Positions 41,971 to 51,186 of a stretch of DNA of 64,000 nucleotides are shown here, in pieces (positions within the stretch are counted from its first letter, which is position 1; the number at the start of each line of letters is the position of its first letter). The DNA comes from Corynebacterium uberis (GTDB taxonomy: Bacteria; Actinomycetota; Actinomycetes; Mycobacteriales; Mycobacteriaceae): contig NZ_CP085051.1 of NCBI RefSeq assembly GCF_020616335.1, forward strand, positions 868,001 to 932,000. The letters are read 5' to 3'. Position numbers and translations under genes: made by a program. A model generated the notes under the pieces. That model ran no database searches. It was not told the origin of the DNA and saw only the letters and a list, made by a program, of their open reading frames with translations.

Positions 41971-42869
41971 TGAAGGACCTATCTGGTGCGCGCGTGGTGG
42001 CCGTGCACGCACACCCCGACGATGAGGCGATCTGGACTGGCGGTGCCCTGGCGCACCTGGCCCGCCGCGGCGCAGACGTCACCGTGGTCACCTGCACGCT
42101 GGGGGAGGAAGGCGAGGTCATCGGCGAAACCTACCAAGAGTTAGTGGCCGATCACGGCGACCAACTCGGCGGATTTCGCATCGCCGAACTGCGCGCCTCC
42201 CTGACCGCCCTGGGGGTCCAGGGCGTCCACCTGGGAGCCCCAGGACGCTACCGGGATTCCGGGATGGCCGGCACCCCGGCAGCAGCCAATCCGCGCGCCT
42301 TTGTCAACGCCACAACCCGCGCCGTGGCTGACCTGGTGGACATCCTCGTGCGCGTGCGCCCCCACCTGGTTATCACCTACGGCCCCGACGGCGGCTACGG
42401 GCACCCGGACCACATCCAGGCCCACACGATCACCCACGCCGCCGTGGCAGCCGTGGGCGATACGGCCCCCGTGCAGCGCATCGCCTGGTCGGTCACGGAC
42501 ACCGGCTACCTCAACCGGGGGCTCGACGCCCTGAGCCGCATCCCGGAGGGCTGGCGGCGTGCCAACGACGGCGAGATTGCCAGCCTGGACGGCTTCGATG
42601 TTGCCGTCGAGCTGACCGACCAGGACTACTCCGCCAAGCTGACGGCCATGAAGGCCCACGCCACGCAGCTGTGGATCGCCGACGCCACCGCCAGCCTGAC
42701 CAACCCCCACGCCGCAACCGCAGCCACCACCGACCCACAGGCCGCGGCGAGCGTGTTCGCCCTGTCCAACCTCATCGCCCAGCCGCTGGGCACCACCGAG
42801 CACTACCGCATCGGAGCCGGCACCGTCCCGGCGGGCGGCACGGATCTGATGGAGGGGTTGGAATGGTAG
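41970..42869 (+). CDS. mshB: N-acetyl-GlcN-Ins deacetylase of mycothiol synthesis
   Basis: 299 residues. The zinc motif HAHPDDE (H15, D18) and GGYGHPDHIQ near residue 146 supply the metal ligands of the PIG-L/LmbE family; TCTLGEEGEVIG is conserved in MshB. It removes the acetyl group from GlcNAc-Ins in mycothiol biosynthesis. MshB and Mca are close relatives; gene order supports MshB. The start (ATG 41970, or GTG 41967) overlaps the lpqW stop, and the stop overlaps the next gene. Confidence 0.88.
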   Translation: MKDLSGARVVAVHAHPDDEAIWTGGALAHLARRGADVTVVTCTLGEEGEVIGETYQELVADHGDQLGGFRIAELRASLTALGVQGVHLGAPGRYRDSGMAGTPAAANPRAFVNATTRAVADLVDILVRVRPHLVITYGPDGGYGHPDHIQAHTITHAAVAAVGDTAPVQRIAWSVTDTGYLNRGLDALSRIPEGWRRANDGEIASLDGFDVAVELTDQDYSAKLTAMKAHATQLWIADATASLTNPHAATAATTDPQAAASVFALSNLIAQPLGTTEHYRIGAGTVPAGGTDLMEGLEW

Positions 42870-43285
42870 ACCCTGCGCGCCCACACGAGCCGCAGCGCCA
42901 CATTTTTATTCGCCAAGACGTCTCCCGCGCGGAGGTCATCGGCGGGATCACCTGGCTGGCGGTGGCGGCTGCGGTCTCGGTGCTCCTGGAGGTGGTCTAC
43001 TTAAGCGCCTGGGTGAGCCTGCCCGGGGGAGTGCAGGTCCCGGTGCCCTACACCATCCTCCTCGCCGGGGGCTTTAACCTGGTGTTATCCCGCACCGCGC
43101 TGCTATGGACGCGCAACAAACTCGCCGCCGGGGTGCCCCTGTGGGTGTGGGTGGCAGGGTTTCTCACCCTGACCTTTTGGGTCACGGTGACAGGCGATCA
43201 ACTCGTCGGATCAAGCCTGCGTAGCCTGCTCTTACTTGTAGTAGGTATGGCTGGCGGTGGTTGGCCGCTAGTCAGGGGGAAGTGA
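42863..43285 (+). CDS. Conserved small membrane protein after mshB (Rv1171-like position)
   Basis: 140 residues with four hydrophobic segments (about 28-48, 58-76, 88-106 and 112-130). Starts at ATG 42863 inside the mshB end, so translationally coupled. No function known; a membrane protein at this place is also found in mycobacteria. Confidence 0.75.
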   Translation: MVDPARPHEPQRHIFIRQDVSRAEVIGGITWLAVAAAVSVLLEVVYLSAWVSLPGGVQVPVPYTILLAGGFNLVLSRTALLWTRNKLAAGVPLWVWVAGFLTLTFWVTVTGDQLVGSSLRSLLLLVVGMAGGGWPLVRGK

Positions 43286-43305
43286 CATACTACTGCGTGT
43301 CACTT
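43280..43305. promoter_or_regulatory. Inverted repeat before fdxC
   Basis: AAGTGACA (43280-43287) and TGTCACTT (43298-43305) form a perfect 8-bp inverted repeat with 10-base spacer, partly overlapping the stop codon of the upstream gene. Either a weak terminator or a dimeric-regulator site in the 143-base fdxC upstream region. Confidence 0.4.
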
Positions 43306-43428
43306 ATTGTGATGACCCGTTTTCTTGGTGATCGGGCGCGGCCGTGCACCCTGGTTGCGCGGCCCACGCCGTCAGCGAGCCCCGACCGACACAGCGCGCC
43401 TCAAGTTTTCCGGAGTGATAGATAACAG

Positions 43429-43752
43429 ATGACCTATGTGATCGCACAGCCGTGTGTGGACGTGATGGACCGAGCATGCGTTGAGGAATGCCCGGTGGAC
43501 TGCATCTACGAGGGCAAACGCTCCCTGTACATCCACCCTGATGAGTGCGTCGACTGCGGCGCCTGCGAACCCGCATGCCCCACCGAGGCGATCTTCTACG
43601 AAGATGACGTGCCCGATGAGTGGATGGACTACACCGACGCCAATGCGGCATTCTTTGATGACTTAGGTTCCCCCGGCGGGGCTCAAAAGCTGGGCCCCCA
43701 GGACTTCGACCCCGCCTACGTGGCCGAGCTACCCCCGCAAAACCAGGACTAG
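43429..43752 (+). CDS. fdxC: Seven-iron ferredoxin
   Basis: 107 residues. The N-terminal [27 protein letters not shown] and the second [17 protein letters not shown] give the [3Fe-4S] and [4Fe-4S] binding cysteines of 7Fe ferredoxins (C9, C17, C21, C25 and the CxxCxxCxxxC group near residue 40). A 40-residue C-terminal tail follows. Immediately before dapC, as in M. tuberculosis Rv1177-Rv1178. Confidence 0.93.
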   Translation: MTYVIAQPCVDVMDRACVEECPVDCIYEGKRSLYIHPDECVDCGACEPACPTEAIFYEDDVPDEWMDYTDANAAFFDDLGSPGGAQKLGPQDFDPAYVAELPPQNQD

Positions 43753-43833
43753 GTTCCTCGCCGCGGGCGCCGCGGGGGCCGCGCGGCGGTGGGGGTGTGC
43801 ACAGCGGCGCGGGGGCGTGGCAAAGGCGGCCGC

Positions 43834-43846
43834 GGCGTCGATAAGC
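43834..43846 (+). repeat. Intergenic copy of 13-mer GGCGTCGATAAGC
   Basis: Exact copy in the 139-base gap between fdxC and dapC, 46 bases before the dapC start. See the finding on this motif. Confidence 0.8.
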
Positions 43847-43891
43847 CATTGCTCGTCGGAGGCGCGCGGCGCGCGGGGTAAGCTGACGGGC

Positions 43892-45016
43892 GTGACTGAG
43901 CCAACTTCCCCCACCTCACCGCGGCGAACCCCCCGCGCGCAGACCTTGCCCGACTTCCCCTGGGACACCATCGCCGAGGCCAAAGCCACCGCGCAGGCGC
44001 ACCCGGAAGGAATGGTCAACCTCTCCGTTGGCTCCCCGGTTGACCCCGTCGCCCCCGGCATCCAGCTCGCCCTGGCAGAAGCCGCCGGCTACCCCGGCTA
44101 CCCGCAGACCATTGGCACCCAACAGCTGCGGGACACCCTCGTGGAATCCCTGGAGCGCCGCTACGGTGTGACCGGCCTGAGCCGCGAGTCCGTCCTGCCC
44201 GTGGTTGGAACCAAGGAAGCTATTGCCTGGCTGCCCACCACCTTAGGGCTGGGGGAGCACTCCACCGTGGCCTTCCCCGAGCTGGCCTATCCCACCTACG
44301 AGGTCGGCGCCGCACTGGCCGGGGCGGCAAGCTTGCGCACCGATGACGTCGCCGGCGACGCGGACCTGATCTTTATCAACTCCCCGGCCAACCCCACCGG
44401 ACGCGTCTTGGGCGTCGAGCGGCTGCGCGAACTCGTGCGCGCCGCCCGAGCCACCGGTGTGATTCTGGTCTCCGACGAGTGCTACCTGGGCCTGGGCTGG
44501 GATGATGAGCACCCACCGGTATCCATCCTGGACCCCCGCGTGTGCGACGGCGATCACACCGGGCTGCTGGCCGTGCACTCCCTATCCAAGACCTCCAACC
44601 TGGCAAGCTACCGCGCCGGCTTCCTCGCCGGCGACCCGGCACTCATCGCCGAGCTAGCCCTGGTGCGCAAGCACGCCGGACTCATGGTGCCCTACCCGGT
44701 CCAAGCCGCCATGGTGGCCGCCTGCACCGACGATGACCAAGAAGCACTGCAAAAGCTGCGCTACGCCTCCCGGCGCGCCACCCTCATGGCCGCGGTGCGC
44801 GATGCCGGGCTGACCATCGAACACTCAGAAGCCGGCCTCTACCTATGGGCCACCCGCGGCGAAGACGGGCGCGCCACCGTCGACTGGCTGGCCCAGCGCG
44901 GAATCCTCGTCGCCCCGGGCGACTTTTACGGTCCCAGCGGGAAAAACTACGTCCGCATCGCCCTGACGGCCACCGATGAAGACATCGCCGCCGCCGCAGC
45001 CCGCCTGCGCGACTAA
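43892..45016 (+). CDS. dapC: N-succinyldiaminopimelate aminotransferase
   Basis: Class-I PLP aminotransferase of 374 residues that turns N-succinyl-2-amino-6-ketopimelate into N-succinyl-DAP in the succinylase lysine/peptidoglycan pathway. PLP lysine in HSLSKTSNLASYRAGF; FINSPANPTGRVLG and VSDECYLGLGW are fold-I motifs. GTG 43892 chosen since earlier starts add a low-complexity stretch. dapD (47.4 kb) and dapE (54.6 kb) of the same pathway are in this window. Confidence 0.92.
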   Translation: MTEPTSPTSPRRTPRAQTLPDFPWDTIAEAKATAQAHPEGMVNLSVGSPVDPVAPGIQLALAEAAGYPGYPQTIGTQQLRDTLVESLERRYGVTGLSRESVLPVVGTKEAIAWLPTTLGLGEHSTVAFPELAYPTYEVGAALAGAASLRTDDVAGDADLIFINSPANPTGRVLGVERLRELVRAARATGVILVSDECYLGLGWDDEHPPVSILDPRVCDGDHTGLLAVHSLSKTSNLASYRAGFLAGDPALIAELALVRKHAGLMVPYPVQAAMVAACTDDDQEALQKLRYASRRATLMAAVRDAGLTIEHSEAGLYLWATRGEDGRATVDWLAQRGILVAPGDFYGPSGKNYVRIALTATDEDIAAAAARLRD

Positions 45017-45043
45017 GCCGGCACCCACACAAGGCCCGCCCCG

Positions 45044-45913
45044 GTGTCCTCCCGCAGCCCGCTACCACCACGCCACGGCATCCCCGCCCGGCGCGTGGTC
45101 CTGCGCGGGACCGTCGACCCCGCACACCGCTACCTAGCCGGGCGAGCCGGGGACAGCCCCTTCGCCTTTGGCCAACCGATCCCTCCCGGCACGGTGCTCG
45201 ATCGCCCGCAGCCCGCCTGGTACTACCCGGAGCTAGGCCCGGAGCCGAAAATTCCCTTCCACCACACCCTGATCCACGCCGACGCAGACCTCCTCGTGGT
45301 GGACAAGCCCCCCTTCCTGCCCACCACATCCAACGGGCGACTAGTACGCAACACCCTACAAACCCGGCTCCGGCTGGCCTACGGGCAGGACTGCGTGCCC
45401 ATCCACCGCCTGGACAGGCTGACATCCGGGATAGTTCTGTGCTCCCGCCACCAGGACACCCGCGGCGCCTACCAGCGACTATTCCAGCTTCACCGGGTGT
45501 CCAAACGCTACCTCGCCCGCGTGAGCAACCCCCACCTTCTGCCAACATCCTGGACGCGTATCGACGCCCCCATGGCCCGCATCCCCGCAGCCCGCGGCGT
45601 GGCCGTGGGGCACGGCAGGCCAACCACCACCTGGCTGCGCCGCCGCCCCGGCACCGACCTGGTGGATCTACGCCCCATCACCGGGCACACCCACCAGCTT
45701 CGGGCCGTACTCAACCACCTAGGAAGCCCCATCCGTGGCGATGACACCTACCCGGAGGACCTAGGCCTTGACCTTGGGGATTTCAGCCACGTGTTGCAGC
45801 TGCGGGCCATCGGCGTGAGCCTGGTGGACCCACTGAGCAACCAGACACGCACCTTTGCGGTACCGGAACAATTTCCGCGGCCCGGGTCTGGGGCGGTAAA
45901 CTGCGCCAGTTAG
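45044..45913 (+). CDS. RluA-family pseudouridine synthase
   Basis: 289 residues. The catalytic Asp is in PIHRLDRLTSGIVLCSR (near residue 126), and LRPITGHTHQLRAVLNHLGSPIRGDDTYP is the RluA-family binding motif. No S4 domain is visible. Target is rRNA or tRNA uridine; which one cannot be told. GTG start; 27 bases after dapC. Confidence 0.9.
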   Translation: MSSRSPLPPRHGIPARRVVLRGTVDPAHRYLAGRAGDSPFAFGQPIPPGTVLDRPQPAWYYPELGPEPKIPFHHTLIHADADLLVVDKPPFLPTTSNGRLVRNTLQTRLRLAYGQDCVPIHRLDRLTSGIVLCSRHQDTRGAYQRLFQLHRVSKRYLARVSNPHLLPTSWTRIDAPMARIPAARGVAVGHGRPTTTWLRRRPGTDLVDLRPITGHTHQLRAVLNHLGSPIRGDDTYPEDLGLDLGDFSHVLQLRAIGVSLVDPLSNQTRTFAVPEQFPRPGSGAVNCAS

Positions 45914-45946
45914 CGTTGTTGACAATCTAGTCCGGAGACAATCACC

Positions 45947-46516
45947 ATGGCCGAGCCCAGTGCCAGCAGACGTGTGCGCCTAATTGGTGGCATGCGCCAA
46001 TTCCTGCAGTTTGGCATCGTCGGTGGATCCGGAGTGATAGTCAATATGGCGGCGGTGATTTTTGCCACTAAAATGGGCCTATGGAGCGCCGGACTACACG
46101 CTGATGACCCGTTTATGAATATTCTTGGTACCGCGTTCAACGTGCGGTGGTACCACATTTATTACACCTTTGCATTCCTGGTAGCTAATACCTGGAATTA
46201 CCAGATGAACCGCATGTGGACCTTCCGGGGGGCGAACACGCGCAGCTGGTGGCGGGGCTTTTTCCCCTTCCTGTTCACCGGCGTCGGGGCTTTCTTAGTC
46301 ACCCAGGTGGTGGCCACGCTGCTGATGAATCCCACATCACCGATCGCGCTATCGGACGCGTTCTTTGACGGCTCCAGTGGGCTGCGCACTAAGCACTATT
46401 GGGCGAATCTCATTGCCACGCTGGTGGCCATGCCGATCAATTTTGTGATCAATAAGTTGTGGACCTTCCGCGGCAAGCGCGTGGTGGTGGTCGCTCAGGA
46501 GGAGCCGGCGGCTTAG
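45947..46516 (+). CDS. GtrA-family membrane protein
   Basis: 189 residues with four helices. RQFLQFGIVGGSGVIVNM and the paired NYQMNRMWTFRG and NFVINKLWTFRGKR motifs are the GtrA signature. Such proteins are thought to flip or help transfer polyprenyl-linked sugars for the cell envelope. The stop overlaps the convergent membrane protein by TTAG. Confidence 0.88.
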   Translation: MAEPSASRRVRLIGGMRQFLQFGIVGGSGVIVNMAAVIFATKMGLWSAGLHADDPFMNILGTAFNVRWYHIYYTFAFLVANTWNYQMNRMWTFRGANTRSWWRGFFPFLFTGVGAFLVTQVVATLLMNPTSPIALSDAFFDGSSGLRTKHYWANLIATLVAMPINFVINKLWTFRGKRVVVVAQEEPAA

Positions 46517-46995
46517 TCCTGGCCGCTCTTGGCCAGGTTGTCTGCCTCCCGCTCCCGGGCCCGCCGCGTCAGTCGCGGGCTGACAGTCAGTGTCAGGATG
46601 CCAAAAACCACAGCAAACACGATGAGCGAGATGACCCCGGAGATTTCTCCGGAAAACTCTGTGCGGGCGATACCCCACAACATGATGCACAGGAGCGCCA
46701 CGCGCCCGAACACCTCCAGTACGGTGCTGTGCACCATGCGGGGGCGTGGATTGTAGGTGCGCAGCCACCGCTGGCTGATGGCCCCAGCCAGGGTCATGGG
46801 GAGGAGCATAAGCAGCACCGCCACGACAGCGTGATCGGGGATGACCCACGGCGTGATGGCCAGACTGAGCAGCAGGAACCACAGGTGGTAATACTGTGCA
46901 ACGCTGGCCGCGCGGTGCAGGATGTGGCGTTCGTATTCGTCATCGACGCTGGCGTCTAGACGCTTGAGGTAGCTGGTGGGGGAGAGCGTATTCAC
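46513..46995 (-). CDS. Membrane protein paired with an XRE regulator
   Basis: 160 residues from GTG 46995, whose first bases overlap the stop of the regulator gene (GTGA). Four hydrophobic segments, with charged ends (YLKRLDASVDDEYERHILHRAASVAQYYH and SPRLTRRAREREADNLAK). Membrane proteins next to a small Cro/CI-like regulator are a common pair in Gram-positive bacteria; function unknown. Confidence 0.75.
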   Translation of the reverse strand: MNTLSPTSYLKRLDASVDDEYERHILHRAASVAQYYHLWFLLLSLAITPWVIPDHAVVAVLLMLLPMTLAGAISQRWLRTYNPRPRMVHSTVLEVFGRVALLCIMLWGIARTEFSGEISGVISLIVFAVVFGILTLTVSPRLTRRAREREADNLAKSGQD

Positions 46996-47219
46996 GGCTG
47001 CGGATTCCTTTCCGGGTCGGTGGGGGCAAAAACCTCTTCTACGGTGCGGTGAAGGACCGCACAGATCGCCAGGGCGAGGTGGACGGAGGGGGAGTAGTTG
47101 CCCTTTTCGATGTTGGCGATTGTTTGGCGCGAGACCCCGACGGCGGACGCGAGCTCGGCTTGGGTGAGCTCTGCCCAACGGCGGTAGCGTCGCACCATGT
47201 TTGTGGTGGGTTCGTTCAT
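46992..47219 (-). CDS. Small XRE/Cro-CI-type regulator
   Basis: 75 residues with a classical helix-turn-helix: RRWAELTQAELASAVGVSRQTIANIEKGNYSPSVHLALAICAVLHRTVEEVF. It matches the group of about 70-residue regulators that are co-transcribed with a membrane protein. Translationally coupled to the downstream gene; probably controls its own operon. Confidence 0.88.
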   Translation of the reverse strand: MNEPTTNMVRRYRRWAELTQAELASAVGVSRQTIANIEKGNYSPSVHLALAICAVLHRTVEEVFAPTDPERNPQP

Positions 47220-47306
47220 GGAGCCTCTTCGTGGAAGTCAAATGCGCTACCTAAAAAGTAAAGGAAACTTGGCACTGAGTCAAGGCGGCTTGCGGGATAG
47301 CGTAAG

Positions 47307-47338
47307 AAAAAGCCCGCCTGCGGGTGATCGCAGGCGGG
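47307..47338 (-). terminator. Intrinsic terminator after dapD
   Basis: On the minus strand CCCGCCTGCG pairs with CGCAGGCGGG (10 bp, 6-base loop) and is followed by a U-tract (GCTTTTTCTTACG). It lies about 40 bases after the dapD stop. Confidence 0.9.
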
Positions 47339-47378
47339 TATTCGACGGCCCAAAGGAGGCGGGCCGCGAGTTAAGCGG

Positions 47379-48356
47379 CTAGTTGGTGTGCAGCTCCTCG
47401 TTGAGCGCCACGGTGGCCTTATATGGGGTGGCCTCAACTGCGCCGGTGACGGAGTTGCGGCGGAACAGGATCCCGCTGGCCCCGGACAGCGCGGCAGCCT
47501 TGACGGTATCGCCGCTGGTCACCCCGGCGGCCTCAGCCACGGCATCCAGCACGGTGACCTTCGTGCCCGCGGTGACGTAGAGGCCTGCCTCGACCACGCA
47601 GTCGTCGCCAAGCGAAATCCCTACGCCCGCATTGGCGCCGAGCAGGCAGCGCTTGCCAATGGAGATGACCTCCTTGCCGCCGCCGGACAGGGTGCCCATG
47701 ATCGAGGCGCCGCCGCCGACGTCGGAGCCATCATCAACCACCACACCGGCGGAGATGCGCCCCTCCACCATAGAGTTGCCCAGCGTGCCGGCGTTGAAGT
47801 TGACAAAGCCCTCGTGCATGACGGTGGTGCCCTCCGCCAGGTGCGCGCCCAGGCGCACCCGATCCGCATCACCAATACGCACCCCGGTGGGCACCACATA
47901 ATCGACCATGCGGGGGAACTTGTCCACCGAGTACACCGTCACCGGGCCGCGGGCGGCCAGGCGGGCGCGCGTGGCGGCAAAATCGGCCACCGCGCAGGGG
48001 CCAAAATTCGTCCACACCACGTTGTTGAGCTTGCCAAAGATGCCCTCCACGCTCAGCCCGTGCGGGGCGACCAGCCGGTGGGAGAGCAGCTGCAGGCGCA
48101 GGTAGGCGTCATACGTGTCCGCGGGCGCGGCATCCAGATCCGCGATGGCAGTCTCCACCACCACCCGGCGCACACCGCGATCCTCATCCGCCCCGGCCAG
48201 CGCGGCGAGCTGCGCGGGCGCCTGTTGCGTATCGACGTCCCGGGTGCCCGGCTGCGCAGTGTCCTGCGCGTGAAGCTGGGGAGTCGGGTACCAGGCATCC
48301 AACACGGTTCCATCGGTGGTCACAGTGGCCACACCAAGGCCATAAGCAGAAGTCAT
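47379..48356 (-). CDS. dapD: Tetrahydrodipicolinate N-succinyltransferase
   Basis: 325 residues, actinobacterial DapD type. Adds succinate to tetrahydrodipicolinate in DAP/lysine synthesis. The C-terminal two thirds are hexapeptide repeats of a left-handed beta-helix ([55 protein letters not shown]). The ATG overlaps the permease stop (ATGA), so it is expressed with aroP1; terminator follows. Confidence 0.95.
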   Translation of the reverse strand: MTSAYGLGVATVTTDGTVLDAWYPTPQLHAQDTAQPGTRDVDTQQAPAQLAALAGADEDRGVRRVVVETAIADLDAAPADTYDAYLRLQLLSHRLVAPHGLSVEGIFGKLNNVVWTNFGPCAVADFAATRARLAARGPVTVYSVDKFPRMVDYVVPTGVRIGDADRVRLGAHLAEGTTVMHEGFVNFNAGTLGNSMVEGRISAGVVVDDGSDVGGGASIMGTLSGGGKEVISIGKRCLLGANAGVGISLGDDCVVEAGLYVTAGTKVTVLDAVAEAAGVTSGDTVKAAALSGASGILFRRNSVTGAVEATPYKATVALNEELHTN

Positions 48357-49726
48357 GGCCTCGAACCTACCTGATCGCCGCGGCGGCGGGTCAACAGGGA
48401 GCCTGCGGCCAGGCCCAACGTCAGAATGCTCACCGAGAAGATCTGCGCGCGCGAGGAGGAATCAAATAGCATGAGTACCACCAGGCCCACAAAGCCGGCT
48501 ACCGTGGCCCACGGCAGCCAGGGGTGGCCCCACATGCGCACCTTGGACAACTCCCCGCCAGCCACCAGCTTGGGGTGCAGGCGCAGGTAGCTGCCGCAGA
48601 TCATTAACCAAATGACCACCAGGCACCCGCCCACGGCATTGAGCAGGAAGTCCAACAGGCCCGGGGGATTCCACCACTGCAAGCCCACGGAGACGAAGGC
48701 GAAGAACATGGACATGATCACCGAATTGATGGGCACGCCCGCGCGCGAGGTCACCGCAAACATCCGCGGCGAATCCCCCTCCAACGCCAGCGAATAGCAC
48801 AGCCGCGAGGACGCATAAATCTGGGCGTTAAAGGCAGACAGCAGCGCCAAAACGATGATCAGCTCCATGAAGCCCACCACGCCCGGGGCGCCGGTCATGG
48901 TCAAGATGGTGGTGAAGGGAGATTCCGCAGCAGAATCCGCCCCGCGGATCTCCGAGAACGGCATGAGGAAACAAATCACCACCACCGAGCCCAAATAAAA
49001 CAGCGAGATGCGCCAGATGATCGAGCGCACCGCGGTGGCGATCGCGCGCTGCGGATCATGGGATTCTGCCGCCGCGATGGTCACGATCTCAATGCCGCCG
49101 AAAGCGAAGGCCACCGCCAGCAAGCCCGCGGCCATGCCCGGCCAGCCGTTGGGCATAAAGCCAGAATCCCGAATGTGCGTCAGCCCCACCGCGGGGTGAC
49201 CGGGCAGCCAGCCGAAGATCAAGGCCACTCCGACCACCAAGAATCCGATGATCACGGCCACCTTGATAAAGGCGAACCAGAATTCGAACTCGCCGAAGCC
49301 CTTGACCTGGCCCAAGTTGACCACGGCGAAGAACACCACGCAGATCAGCGCCGGGATCCACGGGTCCACACCAAACCAGGCGCCCATGATTGCTGCGGCG
49401 CCGGTCATCTCCGCGCCGAGCACCATGATGAGCATGAACCAATACAGCCACCCCAGGGTAAAGCCCGCCCAGTGGCCCAACCCTTGCCGGGCGTAGGCGG
49501 AAAAGGCCCCAGAGGCGGGGCGCGCAGACGCCATCTCTCCGAGCATCTGCATGACCATGACAATCATCAGCCCGGCCAGCAGGTAGGCCAGCAAGATCGC
49601 GGGCCCGGCGGCGCGGATGCCCACGCCGGTGCCCAGGAAAAGCCCGGCGCCCACCGACGATCCCAGCCCCATCATGGTCAGGTGCCGGGTTTTTAACCCG
49701 GAACCAAGTGTCGTTTTTTCAGTCAT
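48353..49726 (-). CDS. Aromatic/amino acid permease, AAT family (copy 1)
   Basis: 457 residues, 12 helices, APC superfamily. Signature: [27 protein letters not shown] at helix 1, [34 protein letters not shown], and [27 protein letters not shown]. The AroP/GabP-type group includes corynebacterial AroP, near dapE in C. glutamicum. The specificity of each copy is unknown. Its stop overlaps the dapD start. Confidence 0.88.
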   Translation of the reverse strand: MTEKTTLGSGLKTRHLTMMGLGSSVGAGLFLGTGVGIRAAGPAILLAYLLAGLMIVMVMQMLGEMASARPASGAFSAYARQGLGHWAGFTLGWLYWFMLIMVLGAEMTGAAAIMGAWFGVDPWIPALICVVFFAVVNLGQVKGFGEFEFWFAFIKVAVIIGFLVVGVALIFGWLPGHPAVGLTHIRDSGFMPNGWPGMAAGLLAVAFAFGGIEIVTIAAAESHDPQRAIATAVRSIIWRISLFYLGSVVVICFLMPFSEIRGADSAAESPFTTILTMTGAPGVVGFMELIIVLALLSAFNAQIYASSRLCYSLALEGDSPRMFAVTSRAGVPINSVIMSMFFAFVSVGLQWWNPPGLLDFLLNAVGGCLVVIWLMICGSYLRLHPKLVAGGELSKVRMWGHPWLPWATVAGFVGLVVLMLFDSSSRAQIFSVSILTLGLAAGSLLTRRRGDQVGSRP

Positions 49727-49773
49727 TGGCCTCGGCCTCGGTGTCAGTGAAGGAAAACAAGAGTCAGATCAAT

Positions 49774-51150
49774 TTATCCCATGTCGGCGGAACGCTTGTG
49801 CGCGGCCCCAACCACAAAGGACGCGGCGACGAGGACCGCAAAGACAATGCTCACGGATGTCACCTGCCCCCGCGAAGAAGGATCAAACAACATGAGCAGC
49901 ACAAACCCGCCCAACGCGATGATCGCCGCCCAGGGCAGCCACGGGTATCCGCCGAGGCGGACCGAGCCCAGCGCGCCGCTGGCGACCAGCCGGGGGTGCA
50001 GCCGCAGGTAGCTGGCGGCCACCACAATCCAGATGAGGATGAGAATCCCGCCGACCGAGTTGAGCAGGAAGTCCAACAGCCCGGTGGGGTTCCACCACTG
50101 CAGGCCCACAGAAGCGAACGCGCAGATCATGGACAGCACCACGGCGTTGATGGGGACCTCGTGGCGCGTCAGCCGGGCAAACAACCGCGGCGCGTCATGC
50201 TCGCACGCAAGGGAGTACACCATACGGGACGACGCGTAGATCTGGGCGTTGAATGCAGACAGCAGGCTCGCCACGATGACCACCTCCATCACGCCCACCA
50301 CGCCCGGGATGCCGGCCATGTCGAGCACCTGGGTGAAAGGCGATTCGGCGGCGGAGGTTGCCCCGCGGATCTGGCTGAAGGGCAGCAGGAACGTAATCAC
50401 CAGGACGGTGCCCACATAGAACAGGCCGATGCGCCACATCACCGAGTTGGTTGCCCGCCGAATGGAGGTCTGGGGATCTTCTGATTCCGCCGCGGCGATG
50501 GTCACGATTTCAATGCCGCCAAAAGCAAAGGCCACCGCCAACAGGCCGGCCGCCACCCCCGGCCAGCCCTGGGGCATGAAGCCATCGCCGAGGAAGTGCG
50601 TGGTGCCCACGAAGGAGTGGCCCGGCAGCCATCCGAAAATCTGGGCGACGCCCAACACCAAAAAGATGATGATCACGGCGACTTTGATGAAGGAAAACCA
50701 GAACTCGAACTCGCCGAAGCCGCGCACGCGCGCGAAATTGACCACGGCGAAAAACACCACGCAGATCAGCGCCGGGATCCACGGGTCCACACCAAACCAG
50801 GCGCCCATGATGGCCGCCGCGCCGGTCATCTCCGCGCCCAGAACCAGCACCATGTTCAGCCAGAAGAGCCAGCCGATGGAAAACCCTGCCCAGTGGCCAA
50901 ATGCCAGGCGGGCGTAGGCGGCAAAAGACCCAGTGGCTGGGTGGGCGGCGCCCATTTCCCCGAGCATACGCATGACCACCATGACCACCGCGCCAGCCAT
51001 GGCATAGGCCAGGATCACCGCCGGGCCTGCGGCGCGGATACCCACGCCGGTGCCCAAAAACAGCCCGGCGCCGATAGCCGAGCCCAGGCCCATCATGGTC
51101 AAGTGGCGAGTTTTTAATCCATTGCTCAGCGCAGTGGTAGTAGACATCAA
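49774..51150 (-). CDS. Aromatic/amino acid permease, AAT family (copy 2)
   Basis: 458 residues. Nearly collinear with copy 1: the same helix-1 block ([27 protein letters not shown]) and the same GWLPGHSFVG and [22 protein letters not shown]. It differs most in the N-terminal 10 residues and in the last helices. The 47-base gap to copy 1 contains no terminator. Confidence 0.88.
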   Translation of the reverse strand: MMSTTTALSNGLKTRHLTMMGLGSAIGAGLFLGTGVGIRAAGPAVILAYAMAGAVVMVVMRMLGEMGAAHPATGSFAAYARLAFGHWAGFSIGWLFWLNMVLVLGAEMTGAAAIMGAWFGVDPWIPALICVVFFAVVNFARVRGFGEFEFWFSFIKVAVIIIFLVLGVAQIFGWLPGHSFVGTTHFLGDGFMPQGWPGVAAGLLAVAFAFGGIEIVTIAAAESEDPQTSIRRATNSVMWRIGLFYVGTVLVITFLLPFSQIRGATSAAESPFTQVLDMAGIPGVVGVMEVVIVASLLSAFNAQIYASSRMVYSLACEHDAPRLFARLTRHEVPINAVVLSMICAFASVGLQWWNPTGLLDFLLNSVGGILILIWIVVAASYLRLHPRLVASGALGSVRLGGYPWLPWAAIIALGGFVLLMLFDPSSRGQVTSVSIVFAVLVAASFVVGAAHKRSADMG

Positions 51151-51186
51151 CGTCCCGCTTTCACGAGTGTGGTGGAAGGTGGAGCT

